A stretch of DNA of 64,000 bases from CAADGU01 sp964581605 (GTDB lineage Bacteria > Chloroflexota > Anaerolineae > Promineifilales > Promineifilaceae), in contig CAZOPF010000013.1 of assembly GCA_964581605.1 (NCBI GenBank), forward strand, positions 1 to 64,000. The letters run 5' to 3'. The translations under genes and the position numbers were made by a program. Below the pieces are notes generated by a model. That model made no database searches, was not told the origin of the DNA, and saw nothing but the letters and a program-made list of their open reading frames with translations. The first letter of the stretch is position 1. Every line of letters begins with the position of its first letter. Below are positions 23,707 to 32,843 of this stretch, one piece after another.

Positions 23707-25236
23707 ATGCGTTCTCGTGGGCTGGTTATTCTGCTCCTGCTCTCTTTTTGGGCTATTTCCCTGCACAACCTGGCGCAGGTGCCGCAGGTGTATACGGATG
23801 AACCCTGGTTGGCCTCCTTTGCCTGGAAGCTGGCCCATACCGGCATTTATGGCTCCGATATGTTTGCTGGTCTGCACCGGATGGAATCGCGGGCGTATGG
23901 GTTTATGCCCATTCAGCCGCTGACGTTAACGGCCGTGCTGCGATTGGCCGGTTTAGGGCTGTTTCAGGCGCGGTTCGCCTCCGTCATCATGGGGCTGCTC
24001 ACATTGGCGCTTACCTATGCGCTGGGGAAACGGTTGTTTGGGGCGGCGGTGGGGATCACGGCCGTTGCCCTCCTCCTCCTCTGGCGCACCACGGCCATCA
24101 TCCCCCTCCTCGTCAGCGGTATCCTCTTTGTAGATGCGTCCCGCATTGCCCGCTATGACATCTTCGTGCCGGTGTTAGGGCTGGCTTCCTTGCATATGTA
24201 TATTTCCGCGCACCGTCGCGGTGGGGGCTGGCGTTTCGCTCTGGCCGGCGGGTTGGCGGCGCTTTCTGCCTTAGCCAATGTCTATGGTGGCTTTTGGGTG
24301 GGGATATTGCTGATTTTGCTGTTATGGAATCGGGAGGGCTGGCGGCCCATCCTCTGGCTGCTGGCCGGTGTGGTGGTGGCTCTGACCCCTTACGCCTTTT
24401 ACATCGGGCAAGATATACCTGCCTGGGTCGGGCAGACGCTCATCTTTCCCAATCGCTATGAACTCTATTCCTGGCGTTGGTATTTGGGGAACATTGCCCG
24501 CGAGCCGGAGCGTTATGTGCCCGGTTTGGGTGGCCAGCCCTGGCGAATCGTGGTGCGCCCGGGGCTGCTGCTGTTGCTGCTGGCGCTGCCGCTGTCTACG
24601 GTGGCTCTGGCGCGGCGGGCCATCTGGCAGCGAGATTGGGCGGCGCGGCTGCTGGTGACGTCGGCCGTGGTGCTGCCGCTCTCGTTTGCTCTGCTTATCT
24701 ACTCCAAATTTATCAATTACCTGGTGGTGATTGTGCCAGTGTGGGCGTTGGTGTTGGCCTGGGGCGGGGTGATGATGTGGCGGCGTGGGGGTTGGGCACG
24801 GCCGTTGCTGGCTGCCTTCGCCTGCTTCATCTTGTTAGAAGGAGGCCGCCGCCACGTTGCCTTGTGGCAGGCCAATCAGACCATTCAGCCATACGAGCCA
24901 TTCATCAGCCAGGTACGGGCATACATCCCCACCGGCGCGCGTGTGTTGGGGGCGCAGACTTTCTGGTTTGGGCTGGAAGATTTCGATTACCGCAGTTGGT
25001 TTGTGCCGACTGCACAAATTCGGGACGTGACCGCCCATCCCCCACCCTCCCTGCCGGAGGCGCTGACGGCCGTTGACCCCACCGTTATCCTGATTGATCA
25101 AGATATACAGGCTATGTGGGAGGCAAATCTCGAAATGGGGCAAACTTTTTATGATTGGCGGGACGATGCCGGTTTTGTGTTGCAGGGGGTGGTGGAAGAT
25201 GAAACCTACGGCCGTATGGAAATCTGGGCGCGGTGA
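23707..25236 (+). CDS. ArnT/PMT-type membrane glycosyltransferase, paralogue 3
   Basis: 509 residues from ATG 23707, 4 bp after the previous stop; earlier in-frame starts (23665, 23677) would overlap it. The first helix is GLVILLLLSFWAISLHNLAQVPQ. The catalytic loop VYTDEPWLASFAWKLAHTGIYGSDMF contains the Asp-Glu pair, and HRMESRAYGFMPIQPLTL follows. Then come DASRIARYDIFVPVLGL and NRYELYSWRWYLGNIAREPERYVPG. The C-terminal segment has GARVLGAQTFWFGL and PTVILIDQDIQAMWE. It ends the 14.4-25.2 kb plus-strand run and is convergent with the VapC gene. Confidence 0.85.
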   Translation: MRSRGLVILLLLSFWAISLHNLAQVPQVYTDEPWLASFAWKLAHTGIYGSDMFAGLHRMESRAYGFMPIQPLTLTAVLRLAGLGLFQARFASVIMGLLTLALTYALGKRLFGAAVGITAVALLLLWRTTAIIPLLVSGILFVDASRIARYDIFVPVLGLASLHMYISAHRRGGGWRFALAGGLAALSALANVYGGFWVGILLILLLWNREGWRPILWLLAGVVVALTPYAFYIGQDIPAWVGQTLIFPNRYELYSWRWYLGNIAREPERYVPGLGGQPWRIVVRPGLLLLLLALPLSTVALARRAIWQRDWAARLLVTSAVVLPLSFALLIYSKFINYLVVIVPVWALVLAWGGVMMWRRGGWARPLLAAFACFILLEGGRRHVALWQANQTIQPYEPFISQVRAYIPTGARVLGAQTFWFGLEDFDYRSWFVPTAQIRDVTAHPPPSLPEALTAVDPTVILIDQDIQAMWEANLEMGQTFYDWRDDAGFVLQGVVEDETYGRMEIWAR

Positions 25237-25348
25237 TGTGAGGTTGTAGGGGGTGAGGGCGGCGAAGATGCCGGGGTGTACGGCCGTGCCGCTCGATTTA
25301 TTCATAACAGGCCATTCACGCCCCCGGATGTGGCCGGCAATGGCCCAG

Positions 25349-25744
25349 CTAACTCTCTGGTAATGGATACAAACTTAACCCTGCTATACCGGTAAAATCC
25401 TTCTGGTTCAAGGTAACCAGTGTGAGACTGTGCTGCACGGCCGTTGCGGCAATGATCGCATCGGGAATACCCAACCATTCATCCCTATTGCGCCTGTAGC
25501 GCACCAACTCCCCGGCCCGATCGGCAATCGCTGCGTCCAGATTAAAAGTTAAAAATCGGGACAACAACTTCTGTGTCGCGTGCCGTTCGTCTTCATGCAT
25601 GCCCGCATACACTTCCAGCCGTGTGACAACGGAAACAGCCAATCGCTCCGTATGCCCCAGTTGTCGCAGCAGATTCACCACGCGCCTGTTTCCGCGCAAA
25701 TGGCGCAGCACAATGCCACTGTCCAACAAATAGTTACCCATCAT
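25349..25744 (-). CDS. vapC: VapC-type toxin, PIN-domain ribonuclease
   Basis: 131 residues, full length for the family. All four acidic positions are visible: Asp in NYLLDSGIVL, Glu in VSVVTRLEVYAGM, Asp in WLGIPDAIIAATAV, and Asp in LVTLNQKDF. These coordinate Mg/Mn for RNA cleavage. VapC toxins usually cut tRNA or rRNA and are held inactive by VapB. The gene overlaps the antitoxin by 11 bp and is translated after it. Unlike the broken toxin at 2706 it appears intact. It sits in the convergent gap between two glycan operon blocks. Confidence 0.88.
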   Translation of the reverse strand: MMGNYLLDSGIVLRHLRGNRRVVNLLRQLGHTERLAVSVVTRLEVYAGMHEDERHATQKLLSRFLTFNLDAAIADRAGELVRYRRNRDEWLGIPDAIIAATAVQHSLTLVTLNQKDFTGIAGLSLYPLPES

Positions 25745-26015
25745 GGCTCCCTACCCAGGAGTGCCGCAAATGATTGAGCCAGGCATCAATATCCGTTTCG
25801 CTCAACATGTCTGGGTGGTTACTGTCTGCCCATACGCCGGCTGCTTCTTCCAGAGCAGCTTCTTGCTCTGCTATGGCTAGTTGTGTCTCTATGGCCGTGG
25901 CAATAAAACTGCTGCGCTGACGTGCCGGAACACGAGCATCTAATTGGGCTATCAATTCTTCAGGCAGAGTAACAGTTACCTTACGTTGGATGGCTACAAA
26001 TGATTGTTTAGACAT
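25734..26015 (-). CDS. vapB: VapB-type antitoxin (ribbon-helix-helix)
   Basis: 93 residues. The N-terminus has a ribbon-helix-helix pattern: RKVTVTLPEELIAQLDARVPARQRSSFIATAIETQLA. The acidic C-terminal part (EQEAALEEAAGVWADSNHPDMLSETDIDAWLNHLRHSW) is the toxin-wrapping tail. GGAGG precedes the ATG with correct spacing and lies next to the palindrome TCCATATGGA, so repressor binding could also block translation initiation signals at DNA level. It forms an operon with the following VapC. Confidence 0.85.
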   Translation of the reverse strand: MSKQSFVAIQRKVTVTLPEELIAQLDARVPARQRSSFIATAIETQLAIAEQEAALEEAAGVWADSNHPDMLSETDIDAWLNHLRHSWVGSHDG

Positions 26016-26026
26016 CTTGTTTTACC

Positions 26027-26073
26027 TCCATATGGATGGCTGAACCTTATCACGAAAAGCAGAGGGCTGTCAA
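26027..26073 (-). promoter_or_regulatory. vapBC promoter and candidate operator
   Basis: On the minus strand a perfect TTGACA (26073-26068) is followed after 18 bp by TAAGGT (26049-26044), then by the perfect 10-bp palindrome TCCATATGGA (26036-26027), 12 bp before the vapB ATG. The palindrome is the likely VapB(C) binding site. Confidence 0.5.
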
Positions 26074-26472
26074 CCTGCGCAGACAAGAGGGCACCCGTGA
26101 TGGGGTGAGCCGGTGGGCGATGGGGACATCGCAGGTGACGGCCGTACTCCCCCCACCAGCACACAAAAAAGCACGGCCGTTGACAGGGCAAGTCCAAAGT
26201 CAGGTAATAGCAAGCTAAAGCCAAAGTTAGCCCGGCATCGAAAGCGCGTTGTGCAACCGCCAACCGCTTCTTGTGTCTTCTTTTGCGTTGTCATCTGGGC
26301 CACCATTCGTTCCAAGCAGTGCCGCCGTAATCTCGTTTTCTTTGTTCTCCACCACCACTTATTGGAATTACCCAGGCGATACCATGCCTCACTGCCTCGC
26401 CCCTACCAATTTGTGATAAACTCCGCCGCCGCTTCAATGGCTAAACAAGCGGCAAGGAATTGCAGATTGGGC
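26074..26472 (-). other. 399-bp spacer with possible minus-strand gene relic
   Basis: No intact gene. Two ACGGCCGT copies lie at about 26139 and 26173. On the minus strand several protein-like stretches occur in different frames with stops between them: LQFLAACLAIEAAAEFITNW near 26400-26470, CLERMVAQMTTQKKTQE near 26270-26330, and AQRAFDAGLTLALACYYLT near 26200-26260. They may be the remains of one decayed gene, which I cannot name. The plus-strand frame that runs through here into the next gene is probably not translated before 26473. Confidence 0.3.
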
Positions 26473-29037
26473 ATGTTTCAGGCTGATGGATTGACGATTC
26501 TTCTTTTTGTTATGGGGCTGGCGGCCGCATTTGTCGTGTCGCTGTTGGTCTGGAGCAAACGGGCGGGGGCTGCCACGCATCACGGGCTGGATTGGCTGGA
26601 AGGAGTGTTTGTGGCATTAGTGAGCGTGGTGGCCTTTGCCGGATGGGTAGGGGTGCTGCTGGCTTCCTTTGGGCGATTTTCATTAGGGGGGATGACGGCC
26701 GTGCTGCTCATTACCTCTGCTATAGTTGGCGTGTGGCAACGGCCGTTCCGCCAACCCACATTCGCCCCTCTTGCCAAAACCGACTGGCGGCTGCTGCTTT
26801 TGTTGCCCTTATTTGCCCTGCTTTACTTTCGGCCGCATGAATACATTTTAGGCGGCGCGGATGCAGGGGGCTATATGAATATCGCCGCCACCCTGGCCCA
26901 AACCGGCGATTTCATCATCCATGATGAATGGACGCCCCGGCTGCGTGAGTATGCCAACATTACCTTGCGCCAGCAGCCACCCCGATGGCAAACCCGCTAC
27001 CTGCAATTTGTGGGATGGTATATAGATGATAATGATCCGGCACGGCTGATTCCGCAATTTTTCCCTTTTCATCCGGTATTACTGGCAGTGGGTGTTGCGG
27101 CAGGCGGGCTGACCGGCGGTCTGTTGTTAACACCGCTTTGGGGCGTGTTGAGCCTGACGGCCGTTTACCTCTGTACGCGCAAGTTATTGGATGCCAGTGT
27201 TGCTTTATTGGCCGCCTTTTTGCTGGGCATTACAGCCACACACATCTTCTTTGCCCGTTACCCCACCACCGAGCCTCTGACCTTGCTGCTGCTGTTTGCC
27301 ATGCTGCTGGCCTGGCAGCGCCTGTGGGATGATCATCCGGCCGACCCCGTTTGGGGCATCTTTGGTGGGCTGATGTTGGGTGTGGCAAACCTGACACGCA
27401 TTGATCTGCCGCTGGTGGTGATATTAGTTGGGGCGTTTTGTGGGCTGCGCTGGATGAGGGGTGGCTGGTCGCGGGCCTGGACGTGGTTTGTGGGCACGGC
27501 CGCCCTGCTGCTGCTTCATGCGGCTGTTTCGGCCATCTGGCTAAACTGGCCCTATACGTGGAACACTTACAGCAGCGTCTTCCGCCTGCTCAACAATGCC
27601 GGGATAGTGACGGCCGCCGTCGTCACTCTTTTATTGGGGATAGGAGCGGTGGCCGTATCCTGGTGGCGTGGCTGGCTGGCTGGCGAGCGTTGGGCGCATC
27701 TGAAACAGTCAACCATATTGCGCTGGCTGCTGGTTGGCGGGGTGGTTGGCTTAAGCCTGTTTGCCTATGGGGGGCGGCCCGTTTTGCAGCCGATACGTTA
27801 TTACCCCATCTGGCCGGGCGGGCAGAGCGTACCTGTTTTGGACGGCGAAAACTGGCTGCGCCTGGGCTGGTATCTCACACCGTTGGGGCTGGCGCTGGCA
27901 ACCGGCGGCCTGGCCTGGATCATCATGCGCCGTTTGGAAATGCGGTTGGGGCTGTTTTTGAGTGTTGGCGTATTGACAACCGTGCAATATGTGTATCGCA
28001 TTTTTAATACGCCTTACCATATTTACACCATGCGCCGTTACGTGCCGGTGGTGATTCCGGTGTTAATCATTTTTACGGCCGTTGCCCTCCTGTCCATTTC
28101 TCGTTATCGTGGGCGGCGGTGGGCGCAGTGGGCAGGCGGCGCGCTGACCGGCCTGTTGGTGGCCGGGCTGTTGTTTCAATCCCGCTACGTGCTATTTCGT
28201 TCAGACCTGACGGGAGCGGTGGCCCAATTAACGGCCTTCCACGAACTGCTGGAACCAGACGCGCTGATCCTCATTGCTGAACCGCCAGAATCAATTTTTG
28301 CCGACCGGGTGGGTACGCCGTTGCGCTTTTTGTGGGGGCATGATGTAGCCACTATTCGCAGCGATGGCCCGGAATTGGCCGATTTTCTGCAAGAGATGCA
28401 GGCATACGCGGCAGAGCGCGGACGGCCGTTACAACTCATCGCCGTGGATCCCATGCCTGCGGCCGTGCGCCAGAACCTCCACTTGCAGCCGGTCACAATG
28501 TTCCCCCTCAAACTAGACATGTTACAAAACACCTTTACCGGCTTCCCATCCACGCGCCAGACGATATATTACGGCATTGAAATTTATGATGTGATGTCTG
28601 ATGCCGCAGGGGAAACGGCCGTTTCCGCCGGGCACATAGACATAGGCACCCTGGATGCAGCTTACATTGAATCCGGTTTTTATCCCAAAGAGCCGCTGCC
28701 GGGAGATGTGACCTCTCGCTGGACAAAAGAGGAGGCGGTGTTGGCGCTGCCGCTGCGAAATGATGGGCCAGCGACCATTACCCTTCAAGCGATGATTTTT
28801 CGCCCGGAAGGGGTGGCGCCTACGCCCGTAACAGTCTGGCTAGACGGCCGTCAAATCGGCCAGTTTACCCCGGATGAGAGCTGGCAGACCTATACATTTA
28901 CCGGCCAGCCGTCCCCCACAGACGGCCTTTCCCGGCTACGTCTCGTCAGCGAAACCTTCAATCCAGCGGCGCTGGGCCTGAATGCCGACGGCCGTGACTT
29001 AGGCTTTCTGCTAGACTGGGTTACAATCGAACCGTGA
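26473..29037 (+). CDS. Large ArnT/PMT-like membrane glycosyltransferase with extracellular C-terminal domain
   Basis: 854 residues from ATG 26473. Two or three N-terminal helices (ILLFVMGLAAAFVVSLLV, GVFVALVSVVAFAGWVGVLLA) precede the glycosyltransferase core. The first loop is YILGGADAGGYMNIAATLAQTGDFI, with an acidic residue but a pattern unlike the three paralogues upstream. HIFFARYPTTEPLTLLLLFAMLL and VANLTRIDLPLVVILV follow. After the last helix (about residue 560) comes an extracytoplasmic part with a beta-sandwich at its end (VTVWLDGRQIGQFTPDESWQTYTF ... LGFLLDWVTIEP). The family transfers lipid-linked sugars outside the membrane; the C-terminal sandwich may bind the acceptor. It overlaps the sulfotransferase gene by 4 bp. 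Confidence 0.82.
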   Translation: MFQADGLTILLFVMGLAAAFVVSLLVWSKRAGAATHHGLDWLEGVFVALVSVVAFAGWVGVLLASFGRFSLGGMTAVLLITSAIVGVWQRPFRQPTFAPLAKTDWRLLLLLPLFALLYFRPHEYILGGADAGGYMNIAATLAQTGDFIIHDEWTPRLREYANITLRQQPPRWQTRYLQFVGWYIDDNDPARLIPQFFPFHPVLLAVGVAAGGLTGGLLLTPLWGVLSLTAVYLCTRKLLDASVALLAAFLLGITATHIFFARYPTTEPLTLLLLFAMLLAWQRLWDDHPADPVWGIFGGLMLGVANLTRIDLPLVVILVGAFCGLRWMRGGWSRAWTWFVGTAALLLLHAAVSAIWLNWPYTWNTYSSVFRLLNNAGIVTAAVVTLLLGIGAVAVSWWRGWLAGERWAHLKQSTILRWLLVGGVVGLSLFAYGGRPVLQPIRYYPIWPGGQSVPVLDGENWLRLGWYLTPLGLALATGGLAWIIMRRLEMRLGLFLSVGVLTTVQYVYRIFNTPYHIYTMRRYVPVVIPVLIIFTAVALLSISRYRGRRWAQWAGGALTGLLVAGLLFQSRYVLFRSDLTGAVAQLTAFHELLEPDALILIAEPPESIFADRVGTPLRFLWGHDVATIRSDGPELADFLQEMQAYAAERGRPLQLIAVDPMPAAVRQNLHLQPVTMFPLKLDMLQNTFTGFPSTRQTIYYGIEIYDVMSDAAGETAVSAGHIDIGTLDAAYIESGFYPKEPLPGDVTSRWTKEEAVLALPLRNDGPATITLQAMIFRPEGVAPTPVTVWLDGRQIGQFTPDESWQTYTFTGQPSPTDGLSRLRLVSETFNPAALGLNADGRDLGFLLDWVTIEP

Positions 29038-29903
29038 TGGAAAAAGTAATACCAACCCGTTCCTACATCATCTGCGCTATGCCCCGCAGTGGCACTCATC
29101 TATTAGGCGAGGCACTAGAAAATACAGGCGTGGCCGGTAAACCGGATGAATACTTTATTTGTGATGCACACGGCCGTTTACCCAATGAAGTGGGGCATGT
29201 GCCTGAGATTTACGGCCGTATGACATTGCCCGAATTTCGAGATTTTGTTGTCCAGTTTGGCAGCACCCCTAATGGCGTCTTTGGCATCATTATCATGTGG
29301 GACTACCTTCCCGCCATTGTAGCCAATTACCGTCAGTTACCTGTTTATCACCAGTTAGACACAAAAAAAATGCTGGACGACCTCTTTTATCAGCCAAAGT
29401 ACATCTGGCTTGTTCGCCAGGATAAAGTTAAACAGGCCATCTCCTTTTCAATAGCCCTGCAAACGAGAATATGGGGTAACAAAAAGGGCGCAATCGGGCC
29501 GAATGACACGGCCGTGTCCACAAAACAACCTTCATTTTCTTATAAAGGTATTGAAAGGTTGCGCTTCCGTCTGATGGAAGCAGAAGCGGGGTGGGAACGA
29601 TACTTTCAGGAAAATAACATTCAACCCTTCAAAGTCATTTATGAAGAACTGGTGCAAAACTATGAGCAAACATCGCTGGCTCTCCTGGCTTTTTTAGATA
29701 TTCCTGTGCCAGATAGCCTGGCTTTCGGCAGCAGGATGCTGCAAAAACAGGCCAATCGCCTGAATGATGAATGGGAAGAACGTTATTATCAGATTCATCA
29801 TACTCGTTTTCCATACCTCACCTGGTACGGCATCAAGTTATACCATTTCGTTCGGCGTATTACCGTCCGGCGATGGCTACGACAGATGCTTAAGAACGTT
29901 TAG
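29034..29903 (+). CDS. Stf0-family sulfotransferase
   Basis: 289 residues (GTG 29034, with an in-frame ATG at 29037). The PAPS 5'-phosphosulfate loop is YIICAMPRSGTHLLGEAL. KPDEYFICD is a Stf0 feature. The second PAPS site appears as YIWLVRQDKVKQAISFSIA, where the Arg and the following Ser bind the 3'-phosphate. A C-terminal part WERYFQENNIQPFKVIYEELVQNYEQT completes the fold. Stf0 enzymes sulfate trehalose, and relatives act on lipopolysaccharide or other glycans. Within this cluster it implies a sulfated surface polymer or glycolipid. TACAAT ends 6 nt before the GTG, so a leaderless transcript is possible in addition to read-through from upstream. Confidence 0.88.
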   Translation: MMEKVIPTRSYIICAMPRSGTHLLGEALENTGVAGKPDEYFICDAHGRLPNEVGHVPEIYGRMTLPEFRDFVVQFGSTPNGVFGIIIMWDYLPAIVANYRQLPVYHQLDTKKMLDDLFYQPKYIWLVRQDKVKQAISFSIALQTRIWGNKKGAIGPNDTAVSTKQPSFSYKGIERLRFRLMEAEAGWERYFQENNIQPFKVIYEELVQNYEQTSLALLAFLDIPVPDSLAFGSRMLQKQANRLNDEWEERYYQIHHTRFPYLTWYGIKLYHFVRRITVRRWLRQMLKNV

Positions 29904-29915
29904 AGACAAAGAACA

Positions 29916-30743
29916 ATGGAATTAAAAGAATTACAAAAACATTGGAACGCCTACGGCGCAGAAGACCCACTATGGGCCATTCTGACTGTGCCAGAACTGA
30001 AAGGGGGCAAATGGGACCCGGACGCCTTTTTCCAAAACGGGGTTCAGGAAATCGGCGAGCAGATGGAGATAATCCAAAAAATGGGTATTGAACTGCGGCA
30101 CGGCCGTGCCCTCGATTTTGGCTGTGGCGTCGGCCGTCTCACCCAGGCACTTTGCCAGCACTTTGATGAATGTCATGGGCTAGACATCGCCCCATCCATG
30201 ATTGAGGCTGCCCGTGCATTTAACCGGCACGGCGAAAAATGCCATTATCATCTGAATGAAACAGACAACTTGAACCTGTTTGCTGACAACCAGTTCGATT
30301 TTATTTACACCGTCATTGTCTTACAGCATATGCAACCAGCCTACGGCCGCCGCTACATTCAGGAATTTATGCGGGTATTAGCTCCGGGGGGGGTATTGGT
30401 TTTCCAGCTACCATCCAGCCTGGTAGAACCGCGCCCGCCCGCTCCAGCTAAATCAAAAACATCCCTGCCATCATCTGTCACATGCCGGCAGAGGTTACAG
30501 CGCTGGTACGGCCGTGTTCGCCGGCCAGCCTCCCCCCCCACACAACCTCCCGCATCCCAACCATTCCAACCCCGTATGGAAATGCACGCCATCCCTCAGG
30601 AGGAAGTGCTGGCCTTACTGGCTCAGTCCGGCGGAATAGTCAAACAAATCAGGCCAGACACCTGGGCCGGCCCGGCCTGGATTAGCTACACCTATTATGT
30701 GATGAAAGAGCCATTCGATTTTTTGAAAAAATCGGATGGTTGA
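29916..30743 (+). CDS. SAM methyltransferase (Methyltransf_11/25)
   Basis: 275 residues. It begins MELKELQKHWNAYGAEDPLWAIL, a start typical of methyltransferases in glycan clusters. The motifs are RALDFGCGVGRLTQALCQHF, CHGLDIAPSMIEAARAFN, FADNQFDFIYTVIVLQHM and FMRVLAPGGVLVFQLPSS. A Pro-rich linker (VEPRPPAPAKSK ... SPPTQPPASQPFQP) leads to a short C-terminal part (MHAIPQEEVLALLAQSGG) that resembles the usual substrate lid. The last codons (EPFDFLKKSDG) lie inside a hairpin repeat (30711-30739), which suggests that the element landed on the 3' end. It starts 12 bp after the sulfotransferase. Confidence 0.85.
   Translation: MELKELQKHWNAYGAEDPLWAILTVPELKGGKWDPDAFFQNGVQEIGEQMEIIQKMGIELRHGRALDFGCGVGRLTQALCQHFDECHGLDIAPSMIEAARAFNRHGEKCHYHLNETDNLNLFADNQFDFIYTVIVLQHMQPAYGRRYIQEFMRVLAPGGVLVFQLPSSLVEPRPPAPAKSKTSLPSSVTCRQRLQRWYGRVRRPASPPTQPPASQPFQPRMEMHAIPQEEVLALLAQSGGIVKQIRPDTWAGPAWISYTYYVMKEPFDFLKKSDG
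30711..30739. repeat. Hairpin repeat, CCGATTTTTTG family, copy 1
   Basis: Arms of 14 bp with one mismatch around a central G (CCATTCGATTTTTT / AAAAAATCGGATGG). It covers the last codons of the methyltransferase gene. Related copies are at 51789-51822 and 56466-56500. It may help terminate transcription, but the T-tract lies inside the stem. Confidence 0.7.
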
Positions 30744-30773
30744 TATCACCAACACCCCAAGAGGTTGATGCCC

Positions 30774-32834
30774 ATGAAACAATTTCATAAGCCCTTGTTG
30801 TTCATGTTTCTGATCGCTGGTTTCCTGTGGATAACCACCACGTTTGCCGCGCCCCAGGCCACCACCTACCGCGTTTCGCCCGCCGGAAACGACAGCCCCA
30901 CCTGCGGCTCGACCGCTGCCCCTTGCCGCACCATTCACCAGGCCGTCAGCCTGGCCGTCAACGGCGATACCATACTGGTTGCGGCCGGAACCTATGCGGG
31001 CAGCCAGACCTGCGCCATTGGCGTGCAAACTGCCTTCCTCTGCATTCAGGACAAACACCTGACCATATTGGGCGGCTATGCCAACGGCAATTGGAACGTT
31101 GCCGATCCGGTCGCCAACGTGACCAGTATTGACGGCCAAAACGTGCAGCGTGTAATCTACATTTCTTCCGTGAGCAATGATAGCGGTTCGGTGCATATGG
31201 AAGGGTTCACCATTCAAAATGGGCTGGAACAGGGTGCAACCAGCGGCGCGGATAATGTCACGTTCGCTTTTGGGGGTGGGATTCTGGTAGACCGTGCCCA
31301 GGTGACAATGCGCCACATGGTCTTTCGCCACAACCGGGCAATCGGCGGCAATACCAACAACGATTATGGGGGTGCAGCGGGCGGCGGCGGGCTGGCAATT
31401 CGCGCCACCAATCCAGCCACCCTGGAGTACCTCATCTTTGAAGATAACGAGGCGCGTGGCGGTAGTGGCGGTCAGCGCGGCGGGTATGCCATTGGCGGCG
31501 GCTTATACACCTTTCAGACAGATATGGACGGCAGCTACCTGGTCTTCCGCAATAATGTGGCCGCAGGCGGGAGCACAAACGGCTCTGGCATCAGCGGCGG
31601 CGAAAGAGGTGATGGTCAGGGCGGGGGGGTGGCTTTTCAGATTGGCAGCATCATCAATGCGCATCATCTGGAAATTTATGATAATCAGGCTATCGGTGGC
31701 GATGCCCCTGATGGCGAAGCCGCAGGAGCGTTTGGCGGAGGTATGTTTGCCGAAGTCGCGGAACTCATCCTGACGGACACGGAAGCGTATGATAATCTGG
31801 CGCTGGGGGGCAACGGCCGTAACGAAGGCCCTGGTTCCAGCCTGGCGTTGGGCGGTGGCATTTCCACCGGCACGGCCGCTATCACTCTGGATCGGGTGCA
31901 TGTGTTCAACAATACGGCTCGCGGCGGCAACGGGCAGAACCGCGCCGGTTCTGGCGGTGGGGCCGGCTATTACATTGCCGGCTTTTCCGAAGTAAATATC
32001 TCCAATGCCATCTTTGCCGATAACGTGGCCGAAATGGGCAGCCAGGGTTCACTGCCCGGCGGCGGTGGCGGCGGCATCTTTGCCAACTTTGCCAATATCA
32101 ACGTCACGCACACCACCTTTGCCCGCAACCGGCTGGGGGCCGCGCCCATGCAAGGCACCGGCCTGGTAGTCATCAACGGCGGCACGATCAACCTTTCCTA
32201 CAGCATCGTTGCTGACCACACCCAATACTCCCCCACCAACGCCATCCACGCCCAACCAGGCAACACCGTAAACCTGAACACCAACCTCTTTTCGGGCAAC
32301 ACCAGCAACACGGGCGGCGGCGGCGTTTTTAATGGGACTGCCACCAATCTAAATGGTAATCCTGGTTTCCTCTCGCCAGGGTCGCCTAATTATGATTACC
32401 ACATCACCAGCAGTTCGGCAGCCATAGATGAGGCTGCCGGCAGCAGCACGGCCGTAGACATTGATAACCAGAGCCGTACCCTCTTTGCCCCGCCCGATGT
32501 CGGCGCGGATGAATTTGTGCCGCTCACCCTCAGTGCCAGCCCCGGCGATGAATTGCTGCGGCTGAACTGGGTAACTCAACCCGGCCTGCTGGTTGGCTTA
32601 GATCATTACCAGGTGTTGGTCACACCCGGCCCCGGCGCGGCTCCGCCCGACCAGGGAAACTCATTTTCTGTGGGGTTGAGCACCAGCACCACTCTTACCG
32701 GCCTCACCAACTACGCGGATTACACCGTGCGCATTGAAGCTCGCAATGGCAGCAACATCACCATTGGTCGATCTAACTCCGTCACCGCCTTCCCCACCGA
32801 CCGCCAGATATTCCTGCCCCTGGTGACGAGGTAG
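30774..32834 (+). CDS. Secreted parallel beta-helix protein with fibronectin-like domain
   Basis: 686 residues. The signal peptide is MKQFHKPLLFMFLIAGFLWI up to FAAPQA. The N-terminal part TYRVSPAGNDSPTCGSTAAPCRTIHQAVSLAVNGDTILVAAGTY is the standard opening of right-handed beta-helix (Pmp/pectate-lyase-like) proteins. It is followed by Gly-rich coils with repeated GGGI, HNRA, NNxAxGG elements (about 100-560). A fibronectin III-like domain (ENELLRLNWV ... YADYTVRIEARNG; first residues approximate) precedes the C-terminal DRQIFLPLVTR. That ending resembles the IYLPVIVREN end of the giant protein at 39766 and may be an export or anchoring signal. No catalytic residues are evident; adhesion or polysaccharide binding is likely. 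Confidence 0.8.
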   Translation: MKQFHKPLLFMFLIAGFLWITTTFAAPQATTYRVSPAGNDSPTCGSTAAPCRTIHQAVSLAVNGDTILVAAGTYAGSQTCAIGVQTAFLCIQDKHLTILGGYANGNWNVADPVANVTSIDGQNVQRVIYISSVSNDSGSVHMEGFTIQNGLEQGATSGADNVTFAFGGGILVDRAQVTMRHMVFRHNRAIGGNTNNDYGGAAGGGGLAIRATNPATLEYLIFEDNEARGGSGGQRGGYAIGGGLYTFQTDMDGSYLVFRNNVAAGGSTNGSGISGGERGDGQGGGVAFQIGSIINAHHLEIYDNQAIGGDAPDGEAAGAFGGGMFAEVAELILTDTEAYDNLALGGNGRNEGPGSSLALGGGISTGTAAITLDRVHVFNNTARGGNGQNRAGSGGGAGYYIAGFSEVNISNAIFADNVAEMGSQGSLPGGGGGGIFANFANINVTHTTFARNRLGAAPMQGTGLVVINGGTINLSYSIVADHTQYSPTNAIHAQPGNTVNLNTNLFSGNTSNTGGGGVFNGTATNLNGNPGFLSPGSPNYDYHITSSSAAIDEAAGSSTAVDIDNQSRTLFAPPDVGADEFVPLTLSASPGDELLRLNWVTQPGLLVGLDHYQVLVTPGPGAAPPDQGNSFSVGLSTSTTLTGLTNYADYTVRIEARNGSNITIGRSNSVTAFPTDRQIFLPLVTR

Positions 32835-32843
32835 CTTCCGAAT

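Noticed and set aside
26180..26208. TTGACA promoter for the large glycosyltransferase
   Set aside because: No acceptable -10 at 16-18 bp, and it lies about 290 bp from the start codon.
26113..26472. N-terminal extension of the large membrane glycosyltransferase
   Set aside because: The first 120 residues of the open frame are not membrane- or domain-like; ATG 26473 just before the first helix is better.
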